In this document: positions 6,592 through 13,262 of the stretch, one piece after another
How the letters are laid out: the number at the start of each line of letters is the position of its first letter
Position numbering within the stretch: the stretch's first letter is position 1
From: Bacteroidales bacterium UBA1204
GTDB taxonomy: Bacteria; Bacteroidota; Bacteroidia; Bacteroidales; F082
Direction: 5' to 3'
Assembly: GCA_002310075.1 (NCBI GenBank)
Contig: DBXU01000166.1
Span: 1 to 14,355, forward strand
DNA length: 14,355 nucleotides
Notes under the pieces: model-generated
The model's input: the letters and a program-made list of their open reading frames with translations, nothing else
What the model was told of the DNA's origin: nothing
Database searches by the model: none
Position numbers and translations under genes: made by a program

Positions 6592-7875
6592 CTATACAGC
6601 GGTAAAGGCCATTTTGTCTTCGTTGTCTTGGTAAACGATGTCGCCAAGCTCTATATTGACGAAAGTGTTTTTGTCGAATCCTTTAGGGGCGGCGATGATG
6701 GGAAGGTAGTTTTCCCCGTAGCCTCGGGCAATGCCTTTGCTGTCAATGCGTTCGACGAGCATTTTTTGCTTTCTTCCTTGCATCATCTTGAAATAGCTGA
6801 GCTTGTTTGCCAATGAGATTTGACGCATTATTTCGCTGCGTTCGGCCTTAACGCTTTCGGGCACTTGGTCGGGCATGACGGCAGCCTTGGTTCCGGTACG
6901 CACCGAGTATTTGAAGGTGTGGATATGGCTGAAGCCGATTTCTCTTGCAAAGTCGCAACTCTCCTTGAAGGTCTGTTCGGTCTCGCCCGGGAAACCCACG
7001 ATGATGTCGGTGGTGAGGTTGAAGTCGGGGCGGAAGGCTTTGATGCGTTGGCACATGTCGCGGAACTGGGCGACAGTGTAGAAGCGGTGCATACGCTTCA
7101 AGGTGTCGTCGGAGCCACTTTGCAGGCAGATGTGCATATGAGGTGCCAGTTTCTCATGCTGGAATAGCTGCAAAAAGTGGTCGCTGAACTGGTCGGGCTC
7201 GATAGAGGAGACCCTGACGCGGAAGTCACCGTCGATGGCCAATATGTTTTCCACAAGTTGCTCGAAGTTGGTGTCTTCGTATTGGTAACGCCCCATATTG
7301 ACGCCTGTCAGCACGACCTCCTTGAAGCCGTGAGCGACAACTTCGCGTACATTATTATATATGTCATCGGCGGGACGACTTGTAGAGCGCCCTCTTACCA
7401 TGGGAATGATGCAATAGGAACAGAAGTTATTGCATCCGTCGTGGATCTTGATGAGGCTTCGGGTGTGGAAAGTGTCGAAGGCAGGATGGTAACTGAACAG
7501 GTCGCGATCGTAGCCCTCGGGGTCGCTGTGTCCAGTGTGGAAGTGTTCGTCGATGATATCGAACAGGGCGGCCTTGCGTTCGTTGTCGATGACATAGTCG
7601 GCAATGCCCGATTGCAATAACTCCTCTTTTCGATGGTTGACCATGCAGCCGGTGACGGCAATCAAGGCTTCGGGATGCTTGCGGCGTATCTGCCGAATGG
7701 CCTGACGGCATTTCTGGTCGCTGGTGTTGGTAACGGTACAAGTGTTCACGACAAAGACGTCGGCAGCGCTATCGCTGTCGGCAATCTCATAGCCAGCAGC
7801 CTTGAAACGTGATGCCAAAGCATCGGTCTCATACAGGTTGACCCGGCACCCCAAAGTCTTGAACGCAATTTTCAT
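6592..7875 (-). CDS. mtaB: tRNA t6A37 C2-methylthiotransferase
   Basis: The product has 427 residues. It is a radical-SAM enzyme that adds a methylthio group to N6-threonylcarbamoyladenosine-37, giving ms2t6A in tRNAs that read ANN codons. The N-terminal UPF0004 domain has the three cluster cysteines C10 (TLGCRVN), C46 (NTCTVTNTSDQKCR) and C77 (VTGCM). CRVN and the TVTNTSDQK pattern separate MtaB from MiaB. The radical-SAM motif CNNFCSYC gives C148, C152 and C155. IVGFPGET and a C-terminal TRAM-like segment follow. The start is ATG at 7875; the codon just before it is a GTG, a less likely start. It is downstream of miaB and probably cotranscribed; a heptamer repeat fills the gap. No clear terminator follows. 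Confidence 0.93.
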   Translation of the reverse strand: MKIAFKTLGCRVNLYETDALASRFKAAGYEIADSDSAADVFVVNTCTVTNTSDQKCRQAIRQIRRKHPEALIAVTGCMVNHRKEELLQSGIADYVIDNERKAALFDIIDEHFHTGHSDPEGYDRDLFSYHPAFDTFHTRSLIKIHDGCNNFCSYCIIPMVRGRSTSRPADDIYNNVREVVAHGFKEVVLTGVNMGRYQYEDTNFEQLVENILAIDGDFRVRVSSIEPDQFSDHFLQLFQHEKLAPHMHICLQSGSDDTLKRMHRFYTVAQFRDMCQRIKAFRPDFNLTTDIIVGFPGETEQTFKESCDFAREIGFSHIHTFKYSVRTGTKAAVMPDQVPESVKAERSEIMRQISLANKLSYFKMMQGRKQKMLVERIDSKGIARGYGENYLPIIAAPKGFDKNTFVNIELGDIVYQDNEDKMAFTAV

Positions 7876-7882
7876 CACCTAT

Positions 7883-7924
7883 TGTTAACTATTAACTCTT
7901 CACTCCTAACTCCTCACTCCTAAC
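7883..7924 (-). repeat. Six-unit heptamer tandem repeat between miaB and mtaB
   Basis: Read on the minus strand from 7924, the units are GTTAGGA, GTGAGGA, GTTAGGA, GTGAAGA, GTTAATA, GTTAACA. Six contiguous 7-base units vary at a few positions. The array starts at the G of the miaB stop codon and ends 7 bases before the mtaB ATG, so it is almost the whole spacer. Confidence 0.9.
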
Positions 7925-9309
7925 TAACGAATCAACTCTCCTTCGATCGACAACGGCGAAGCCGAAGTCACCTTTACCTTAACAATCTGACCAATAAGGC
8001 TCTTATCTCGCGAAGCGAAGCGGATGACAATTTTCCCTTCGGTGTGTCCGGTAAGATAGCCGTTCTTGCGGTCGTGGCTCTCCACAAGCATCTTGACGGT
8101 CTTCCCAATGAGACCTTGGTTGTATACGAGGCTGTGTTTCATCAGCTCCTCGGTGAGGCGGTGGTAACGCTCGCGCTTCACTTCCTTCGGCACGTCATCA
8201 TCCCATTCCGAGGCTACGGCACCAGGGCGCACGCTGTACTGTGCAATGAACGCCATGTTGTACTTGAACTCCTCCATGGCCTTGCGTGTGTTCTCGAACT
8301 CTTCTTCGGTCTCGTGCGTAAAGCCCACGATGATGTCGGTGAAGATGGTGGCGGTGGGTAGTTTCTCGCGGATGGTCTGTATGATGTGACGGTAGGTGGC
8401 TAAGTCGTGGTGGCGGTTCATGCGTTGCAACATGTTCTCGTCGCCCGATTGGATGGGAATATGGATCTGCTTGCCGAGGCAATCGTATTGCGCCATCACC
8501 TCGATGACGTCATCCTTCATGTCGCGGGGATGTGGTGCGGTATAATACACCCAAAACTCTTTTCCTGAGGCTTTGCCGTATTCGCCCACACGGCGCAACA
8601 GCTCGGCAAAGTCTATCTCTTCACCTTTCTTGTCGAGGCCGTAGGAGTTGACGTTTTGTCCGAGCAGGGTGATGCTTTTGTAATCTTTCTCAACAAGGTC
8701 TTTCAGCTCGGCCAAAATCTCTTCCGAAGGTCTTGAAACCTCGCGACCACGGGTATAAGGTACGGCACAATAGGTGCAGAACTTGTTGCAGCCATTCTGA
8801 ATTGGGATGAAGGCCTCGAAAGTGGAGGTCTGTGTCGGCGTGATGGCCCAGAACTTGTCCATGTTGGCCGATGGGTTGATTTTGTCGTCCTTGTGGAACA
8901 ATGGCGCTACCGGCTTGACCACGGGCTGGTATTCAATCTCTTCTCCAAAGCGCAATGAGGCTGGCGTGACGATACCATATTGGCGAATCATGTCGGGGAA
9001 GTTGGGCAGCTCGTTCATGGCGAAGACCAGATCGAAGAGCTTGAGGAAACGCAGACGGTCGGCGGGCAAGATGCAGCCCGACACGAAGGTGATGACGTTC
9101 TGACGGTTCTTCATGGCGTTCCATTTCTCGATGCGGCCATACACCTTGTCGATGCCTTTCTGGCGCACCGAGCAGGCGATGATGCCGAGGATGGTGGCCT
9201 CGTTTTCGTTGTCAGTTTGGATAAAGCCCATGCCGTTGAGTACTGTGCGCACGCGCTCCGTGTCGCTCAAGTTCATTTGGCAGCCCAAGGGGAGAAGATA
9301 GTATTTCAT
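7924..9309 (-). CDS. miaB: tRNA i6A37 C2-methylthiotransferase, divergent N-terminal domain
   Basis: The product has 461 residues. As MiaB, it would convert i6A37 to ms2i6A37 in tRNAs reading UNN codons, using two 4Fe-4S clusters. The UPF0004 domain carries C10 (LGCQMN), C46 (ACSVRQKG) and C79 (VSGCILP). The radical-SAM motif CNKFCTYC gives C174, C178 and C181, followed by AVPYTRGREVSRP. FTDIIVGF and a C-terminal TRAM domain (from about 395) complete it. GCQMN and CSVR mark it as MiaB rather than MtaB. Two oddities: the usual Asn-Thr before Cys46 is Ile-Ala, and the region after Cys79 (ILPADRLRFLKLFDLVF, then MNELPNFPDMI) is unlike the Bacteroides form I remember. The C79-C174 spacing of 95 residues is also long (E. 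coli about 74). It lies upstream of mtaB behind a repeat-rich leader and a TAnnTTTG box. Confidence 0.9.
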   Translation of the reverse strand: MKYYLLPLGCQMNLSDTERVRTVLNGMGFIQTDNENEATILGIIACSVRQKGIDKVYGRIEKWNAMKNRQNVITFVSGCILPADRLRFLKLFDLVFAMNELPNFPDMIRQYGIVTPASLRFGEEIEYQPVVKPVAPLFHKDDKINPSANMDKFWAITPTQTSTFEAFIPIQNGCNKFCTYCAVPYTRGREVSRPSEEILAELKDLVEKDYKSITLLGQNVNSYGLDKKGEEIDFAELLRRVGEYGKASGKEFWVYYTAPHPRDMKDDVIEVMAQYDCLGKQIHIPIQSGDENMLQRMNRHHDLATYRHIIQTIREKLPTATIFTDIIVGFTHETEEEFENTRKAMEEFKYNMAFIAQYSVRPGAVASEWDDDVPKEVKRERYHRLTEELMKHSLVYNQGLIGKTVKMLVESHDRKNGYLTGHTEGKIVIRFASRDKSLIGQIVKVKVTSASPLSIEGELIR

Positions 9310-9311
9310 TA

Positions 9312-9340
9312 TCAGTTGATAGTTGTCAGTTGTTCAGTTA
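9312..9340 (-). repeat. Second heptamer repeat, just before the miaB start
   Basis: On the minus strand, toward the ATG: TAACTGA, one extra A, then CAACTGA, CAACTAT, CAACTGA. That is four 7-base units with a single-base slip, ending 2 bases before the miaB ATG. It has the same unit length as the array at 7883-7924 but a different sequence. Confidence 0.75.
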
Positions 9341-9345
9341 AAGCA

Positions 9346-9420
9346 GGTTGCTGAGCCTGTCGAAGCACCGTCATTTGTTAGTCGGCCCTTCAACGTCTCA
9401 GGGACCTAGTCCTGTTCGTT
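9346..9420. other. Structured leader region of miaB with palindromic elements
   Basis: This is non-coding sequence between lplA and miaB. At 9346-9369 it contains GCTTCGACAGGCTCAGC (minus strand) flanked by GGT and AACC, an imperfect palindrome. From memory it resembles short dispersed intergenic elements in several bacterial genomes. At 9400-9412 agggac-cta-gtcct is a second imperfect palindrome. If miaB starts at the box at 9428-9435, both lie in its leader of about 110 bases. No ORF or known riboswitch is recognised. Confidence 0.5.
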
Positions 9421-9427
9421 TGGGCTG

Positions 9428-9435
9428 CAAAGGTA
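9428..9435 (-). promoter_or_regulatory. Candidate -7 box for miaB-mtaB
   Basis: The minus strand reads TACCTTTG, an exact TAnnTTTG match followed by CAG, as is common in this phylum. It lies just past the lplA stop (9447-9449). No TTG lies at 19 bases. Confidence 0.6.
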
Positions 9436-9446
9436 CGCTTTTTTGT

Positions 9447-10412
9447 TCAGCCGTAGATTAAATGGATGATGTCGTGGATGATTTCGTTATGCGAATCGAA
9501 CTTGGGCGCTGAATTGGTACTGGCGCCTTGCAGTAATTCTTTAGCCTGTTGGATGGTCTCGGGTTCCAGACAATCTGAGGCGATTTGGATGTCTTTGATG
9601 ATGGCGATGGCCTCATCGACTTTTAGCGCAATTTCCACACCACCCCATGGGAAACGGGCCTTTTTCGTGGTCTGGAACTGCTCCCAGCGGCCGAAAAGGA
9701 AGCTATGCGACGAAATCTCCACTTCGATGGCACGCACCTCGGACTTATTAATTAAGGTGTCGAAATCCAACCAATCGGCCTTGCCACCATACATCTTCTC
9801 AAAGGAAGCGATAAGAGGCTGTTTGATGTTCTCTGAAGTCAATTCTGGCACGAGTTCGCTGAGGTTGACGACACGGCTGGCCACACTCTTCACGCCGTTT
9901 TTCATCAGTTTGGCCTTGTCGACAATAAGGTAGCGCTGCATCATCTCTCCGTCAGTCTTGATGAGGATGGTGCCATGGTGCAGGTTGTTTTGTTTGCCTT
10001 TAGCAAAGGCGTTGCCGCTGAATTTGCGTCCCTCGCAAGTGAGGTCGTTGCGCCCCGATATCTCGGCTTTCAAACCGAAAGAGAGAAGTGCGTCTTGGAT
10101 GACCGAGAGTTGTTTTCTCACATCATAAAGGTCTTTGTCGGCGATGAAAGAGAAGTTGATGTTGCCCAAATCGTGGTAAACGGCTCCACCACCCGTGCCA
10201 CGCCGCATCAGATGACCGCCTTCGTCGAGCAAGAGCTGCACATTGCACTCCGAATAAGGATTCTGATTGTAACCTATGACCACCGTCTGCTGGTTTTTCC
10301 AAAGGTACATGGTGACGGTATTCCCTTCCTGATGGTCCGTGAGGTATTGCTCCACGGCGCGGTTGAGGAAGGGGTTGTATTGGTTGCTGACAACGACTTG
10401 TAGTTTGCTCAT
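9447..10412 (-). CDS. lplA: Lipoate-protein ligase A
   Basis: The product has 321 residues. It activates free lipoate with ATP and attaches it to a lysine of the E2 and H-protein lipoyl domains in the cytoplasm. The family landmarks are clear: VIGYNQN, RRGTGGGAVYHDLGNINFSF (70-89), GRKFSGNAF (128-136, with K130 the likely lipoyl-AMP-contacting lysine) and HHGTILI (145-151). The remainder forms the small C-terminal domain. I chose the ATG at 10412; the longer frame starts with TTG at 10430, at the edge of the tRNA terminator, and adds residues homologues lack. It is 19 bases after the tRNA-Glu terminator T-run and has no promoter box of its own that I can see, so it may depend on read-through. 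The miaB promoter box follows its stop. Confidence 0.93.
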   Translation of the reverse strand: MSKLQVVVSNQYNPFLNRAVEQYLTDHQEGNTVTMYLWKNQQTVVIGYNQNPYSECNVQLLLDEGGHLMRRGTGGGAVYHDLGNINFSFIADKDLYDVRKQLSVIQDALLSFGLKAEISGRNDLTCEGRKFSGNAFAKGKQNNLHHGTILIKTDGEMMQRYLIVDKAKLMKNGVKSVASRVVNLSELVPELTSENIKQPLIASFEKMYGGKADWLDFDTLINKSEVRAIEVEISSHSFLFGRWEQFQTTKKARFPWGGVEIALKVDEAIAIIKDIQIASDCLEPETIQQAKELLQGASTNSAPKFDSHNEIIHDIIHLIYG

Positions 10413-10431
10413 AGCACGAATAGTTGACAAT

Positions 10432-10458
10432 AAAAAAGCCCGCTGTTTTGGCGGGCTT
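10432..10458 (-). terminator. Rho-independent terminator after tRNA-Glu
   Basis: On the minus strand AAGCCCGC (10458-10451), a 7-base loop and GCGGGCTT (10443-10436) form an 8-bp stem. It runs into a tract of T (10437-10432). It starts 3 bases after the tRNA CCA end and 19 bases before lplA. Confidence 0.88.
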
Positions 10459-10461
10459 GGT

Positions 10462-10538
10462 TGGTAGTCTCTCCGGGATTTGAACCCGAGTTACCAGGAT
10501 GAAAACCTGACGTCCTGACCAGACTAGACGAAGAGACC
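10462..10538 (-). tRNA. tRNA-Glu (anticodon TTC), CCA encoded
   Basis: On the minus strand the 5' acceptor strand GGTCTCT (10538-10532) pairs with AGAGACT (10472-10466), with a G-U at 1-72. Discriminator A and an encoded CCA end at 10462, 77 bases in all. The anticodon stem is TCAGG/CCTGG with loop TTTTCAT, giving anticodon TTC. The T-arm is TCGGG-TTCAAAT-CCCGG. It has a strong promoter upstream and a terminator directly after it. Confidence 0.95.
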
Positions 10539-10562
10539 ACTTCGTGTCGTTTTTTGACGCTG

Positions 10563-10592
10563 CAAAAGTAGATAAAATTTCGATACCTACAA
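10563..10592 (-). promoter_or_regulatory. Promoter of tRNA-Glu
   Basis: TACTTTTG (10563-10570, minus strand) has TTG (10590-10592) exactly 19 bases upstream. The mature tRNA 5' end is 25 bases after the box, allowing a short 5' leader for RNase P. Confidence 0.8.
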
Positions 10593-10610
10593 TATTTTAG
10601 GAAAGAAAAA

Positions 10611-10626
10611 TATAAAATATTTTATA
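10611..10626. repeat. 16-bp perfect AT palindrome downstream of porT
   Basis: TATAAAATATTTTATA is perfectly self-complementary and consists only of A and T. It lies 34 bases after the porT stop and just upstream of the tRNA-Glu promoter. It could be a weak terminator structure or chance in AT-rich sequence. Confidence 0.4.
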
Positions 10627-10660
10627 AACTATTGATTTACAATTAAATAATAAACAACAA

Positions 10661-11470
10661 TTATTCAAACAAAAGGGAGACTTGGAATAGTTTGTTGCGC
10701 AATTTGTTGATAGGAGCAGTGTAAATGAAGGCTTCATTCTTGACGACATCGATCAATCCATAGCTCATTTTAACTTCAATGCCCATCTTGAACCATTGGT
10801 TGTAAATGTCGAAGCCGGCACCCAGCTCGGCGGCACAGTCGAAACGCTTGGTGACGAGGTTGTTGATGAATTCATTGCCTTGGGTGTCTACTTCTTTGTT
10901 GTCCTTTTGCGAGGCAAGGTCGAGTTTCGGGTTGATGCCGCCAAAAACATAGGCTCCGATGTTATTGTAACGTTTTGAGCGGTACTTGATGTTGAGTGGG
11001 AATTCGACAAATGTGGTGCCGATGGATTTACGGCAGGGCATCAAAGTATCAACGCCTGGGAAGTCATCCTTGTAATCGACCCAAATGGAGTAATTTATGG
11101 TGCGTTCGCTGAAACTCAATGAGGGAATAAAGCGCAAATCGAAATAACGTCCCAGGCGTTTGCTGCCGATGATGCCTACGGTAAAACCAGGGACTTGCTC
11201 GGTCTCTATGTTGTATACATAGAGGTTCTCGGTGTTGTCAGCGCTATAACCTCCCATGGGCCATGATTTGGCGGGCAGAGGGATGTTTTGATAGTCTTTG
11301 ACGGTTTTGATGGTATACATCATACTGTTGTATGCCAACAGGAAACCAAAATGATAGGGCTCTTGCTCATACTTGGGCAGGTAGTGGATGACCCTTCTCT
11401 GGGCCTGGACTGGCACGACCGTTGCGGTGAGCAACAGTATGACGGTCAATATTTTTAGTGCTTTTTTCAA
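10661..11470 (-). CDS. porT: PorT-family outer-membrane protein of type IX secretion
   Basis: The product has 269 residues. Residues 1-23 are a signal peptide (MKKALK, LTVILLLTATVV, then VQA|Q). The mature N-terminus reads R-R-V-I-H-YLPKYEQEPYHFGFLLAYN, matching PorT/SprT proteins (x-L-P-x-x-D/E-x-K/E-P-Y-H-F-G-F). Alternating aromatic strands and a terminal F (QVSLLFE, with F just before the last residue) fit a beta-barrel. PorT is required for type IX secretion in Porphyromonas gingivalis; its exact step is not well defined. The start codon appears to be TTG: no in-frame ATG exists between the upstream stop and residue 50, and only the TTG gives a complete signal peptide. The gene follows ubiE/menG, a neighbourhood I recall from other type IX genomes. 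A generic porin-family barrel is the alternative. Confidence 0.82.
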   Translation of the reverse strand: MKKALKILTVILLLTATVVPVQAQRRVIHYLPKYEQEPYHFGFLLAYNSMMYTIKTVKDYQNIPLPAKSWPMGGYSADNTENLYVYNIETEQVPGFTVGIIGSKRLGRYFDLRFIPSLSFSERTINYSIWVDYKDDFPGVDTLMPCRKSIGTTFVEFPLNIKYRSKRYNNIGAYVFGGINPKLDLASQKDNKEVDTQGNEFINNLVTKRFDCAAELGAGFDIYNQWFKMGIEVKMSYGLIDVVKNEAFIYTAPINKLRNKLFQVSLLFE

Positions 11471-11498
11471 GATACTCTTCGTTTGGATGTGAAACTAA

Positions 11499-11533
11499 CG
11501 CAGTTTGTCCGCTTTTATTGCGGTAAATCTGCG
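11499..11533. promoter_or_regulatory. 35-base dyad next to the porT promoter box
   Basis: cgcag (11499-11503) and ccgc (11509-11512) are mirrored by gcgg (11520-11523) and ctgcg (11529-11533). The arms are symmetrically spaced by 5 bases, around a 7-base centre. The dyad starts 1 base after the -7 box and would cover the predicted transcription start. It could be an operator or a leader hairpin; no T-tract follows on either side, so it is not a typical terminator. Confidence 0.55.
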
Positions 11534-11534
11534 A

Positions 11535-11563
11535 CAAAAATAGAAAAAAAAGGAATATCTCAA
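11535..11563 (-). promoter_or_regulatory. Promoter of porT
   Basis: TATTTTTG (11535-11542, minus strand) has TTG (11561-11563) 18 bases upstream, overlapping the ubiE stop codon (11560-11562). The predicted leader is about 60 bases. It suggests porT can be transcribed apart from the upstream trio. Confidence 0.65.
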
Positions 11564-12255
11564 GCTTTAATGGCGGTGTACATTGTTGCGATGCCAAAGG
11601 CCATTGGTATCATTTGCCCTTGTTGAATCCCATATCGATCCAATATGTCAAGGAAGACTTTTGGCATGGGGAAGCGTTCTACAGATGAGGGGAGATAGGT
11701 GTAGGCGCTCTTATCTTTTGAGACTCTTTTCCCGATTATAGGTAGCACGCGTTTGAAATAAAACTGGTAAAGCTGCTTTACTGGGAACTTCTCCGGCATC
11801 GAAAACTCCAAAATGACGGCTTGTCCACCTGGCTTCAAGACGCGGCTGATTTCTGAAAGCCCTTTGTCCAAATCCTCGAAGTTACGCACGCCGAAAGCCA
11901 CGGTGACGACATCGAAAGTGCCATCCTCAAAGGGCAATGTGGCTGCATCGCCGATGCGAAGCACTATTTGGTTTTCGAGTTTTTGTTGTTTTACTTTCTC
12001 TTGGCCGATTTCAAGCATTTTCTCCGAGAAGTCCATGCCGATGATGCGAGCCTGTGGATTATGTTTCGCTAGGGCTATGGCCAAGTCGGCTGTGCCTGTG
12101 GCAAGGTCCAAAATGTCTGCGGGATGATGTTTGGCAACTTCCTTGGCTGCTTTGCGTCGCCACACTTTGTCTATATTAAATGAGAGCAAATGATTGAGCG
12201 CATCATATTTCGGCGAGATGCGGTCGAACATGGCGGCGATGGGGGAGACGCTCAT
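11560..12255 (-). CDS. ubiE: Demethylmenaquinone methyltransferase (MenG/UbiE)
   Basis: The product has 231 residues. It uses SAM to methylate demethylmenaquinone, the last step of menaquinone synthesis; in Bacteroidetes the ubiquinone branch is absent, so the MenG role is expected. Signatures: M-F-DRISPKYDALNHLLSF (9-26), the SAM-binding LDLATGTADLA (49-59), GMDFSEKML (73-81), VAFGVRNFEDL (119-129) and RVLKPGG (138-144). Length and motifs are normal. Its ATG overlaps the stop of the GT9 gene (ATGA at 12255-12252), so the two are translationally coupled. The promoter of porT starts at its stop codon. Confidence in the enzyme family is high. Confidence 0.95.
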   Translation of the reverse strand: MSVSPIAAMFDRISPKYDALNHLLSFNIDKVWRRKAAKEVAKHHPADILDLATGTADLAIALAKHNPQARIIGMDFSEKMLEIGQEKVKQQKLENQIVLRIGDAATLPFEDGTFDVVTVAFGVRNFEDLDKGLSEISRVLKPGGQAVILEFSMPEKFPVKQLYQFYFKRVLPIIGKRVSKDKSAYTYLPSSVERFPMPKVFLDILDRYGIQQGQMIPMAFGIATMYTAIKA

Positions 12256-13262
12256 TTCAGGTAAGGGCTTAGCTTTTCAACGATTTGGATAGGTGTGATG
12301 CCGTTCATGCAGGCATGGTCGCCACGCATGCAAGGCTTGTTGCCGTATACCGAACACGGGCGGCAAGGTAAATCCAATTGGACGCAATCGTTTGGATTTT
12401 GGTTCCAACCCAGGAATCCGGCATATGGATGCGTGCCGCCCCAAATGGAGACAACGCGCGTCCTGACCAAGGAGGCAAGGTGCATGTTGGCCGAGTCCAT
12501 GCTGAGCATGACATCGAGTTGGCCCATCAGGGCAAGCTCGCCCTTCAGGCCTTGCTGGCTCTTGGCAGGCTTCACATGCTCATATTTCGAACAAAGATGT
12601 TCAATTTGTCGGTCTTCCTCTGCTCCGCCGCCAAAGAGGAATAGGGTAGTGTTTGTCCTCTCGTTCAAGACCTTGATGACCAGCTCCATCTTCTCCAATG
12701 GATACACCTTGGCTTCGTGTTTCGCAAAGGGCGCAATGCCAATCCAGGTTTCATTGTCTGCTTTTTGCGTCTCGCAAAAAACCGAATAGTCGAGTTTCGT
12801 GAATTGCGGCTTCACAGGGAATCCTAATTGTTCCAACACCTTGGCGTATCGCTCAAACGAGGTATCTTGCTGGACGAATACCTTGTTCTTCTGTCGGGTC
12901 AAAGCCTTTTTGCCTTTGCGTCCTTTGTCGATCTTTGCCACCTTCTTGCGTCGCAGACAGCCTTCGGCGCGCAACCACCAGGTACGTAGCACGTCATGGA
13001 AGTCGGCGATATAATCGAAGTCGGTCAAATGGGCATCGCGCCATAGTCGGCAGAGCCCTAACAACCCTTTGTGTCTCCCTATCAAGTCGGCGGCGATGAA
13101 ATGCACATTTTGGGGCATCTGCTCAAACAACGGCCTCGCTATCTCCCGGCTGAGCATGGTAATCTCCAACTCGGGATATTGCATGGCCAAGTCGTGGACA
13201 ATGGGCACGCTCATGGCGATGTCGCCCAAGGCGGAGAACCGTATGACGAGTAACTTTTTCAT
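12252..13262 (-). CDS. Glycosyltransferase family 9 (heptosyltransferase-like)
   Basis: The product has 336 residues and a GT-B fold. The N-terminal domain opens with LLVIRFSALGDIAMSVPIV (4-22), the ADP-heptose:LPS heptosyltransferase signature. The C-terminal domain has GIAPFAKHEAKVYPLEKM (175-192), FLFGGG (208-213) and SMDSANMHLASL (254-265), the nucleotide-sugar binding region, then WGGTHPYAGF (274-283). A basic stretch (104-127, many K and R) suggests contact with membrane lipid. Four cysteines near the end (C300, C303, C311, C318) have a CxxC-x7-C-x6-C spacing. Donor and acceptor cannot be told from sequence; lipooligosaccharide core assembly at the inner membrane is the likely context. 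The start overlaps the DUF4254 stop by 4 bases and its stop overlaps the ubiE start, making a tight operon. Confidence 0.92.
   Translation of the reverse strand: MKKLLVIRFSALGDIAMSVPIVHDLAMQYPELEITMLSREIARPLFEQMPQNVHFIAADLIGRHKGLLGLCRLWRDAHLTDFDYIADFHDVLRTWWLRAEGCLRRKKVAKIDKGRKGKKALTRQKNKVFVQQDTSFERYAKVLEQLGFPVKPQFTKLDYSVFCETQKADNETWIGIAPFAKHEAKVYPLEKMELVIKVLNERTNTTLFLFGGGAEEDRQIEHLCSKYEHVKPAKSQQGLKGELALMGQLDVMLSMDSANMHLASLVRTRVVSIWGGTHPYAGFLGWNQNPNDCVQLDLPCRPCSVYGNKPCMRGDHACMNGITPIQIVEKLSPYLK

Noticed and set aside
7876..7878. GTG start for mtaB one codon upstream
   Set aside because: The adjacent ATG at 7875 is the better start and matches the M-K-I-A-F opening of the family.
7883..7924. 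Heptamer repeats as a CRISPR-like array
   Set aside because: Units are 7 bases, contiguous, with no spacers and no cas genes nearby.
10413..10430. TTG start for lplA at 10430
   Set aside because: The in-frame ATG at 10412 agrees with homologue N-termini, and the TTG abuts the tRNA terminator.
10611..10626. AT palindrome as an operator for tRNA-Glu
   Set aside because: It is composed only of A and T in an AT-rich gap, so a chance match is likely; it is kept only as a low-confidence repeat.
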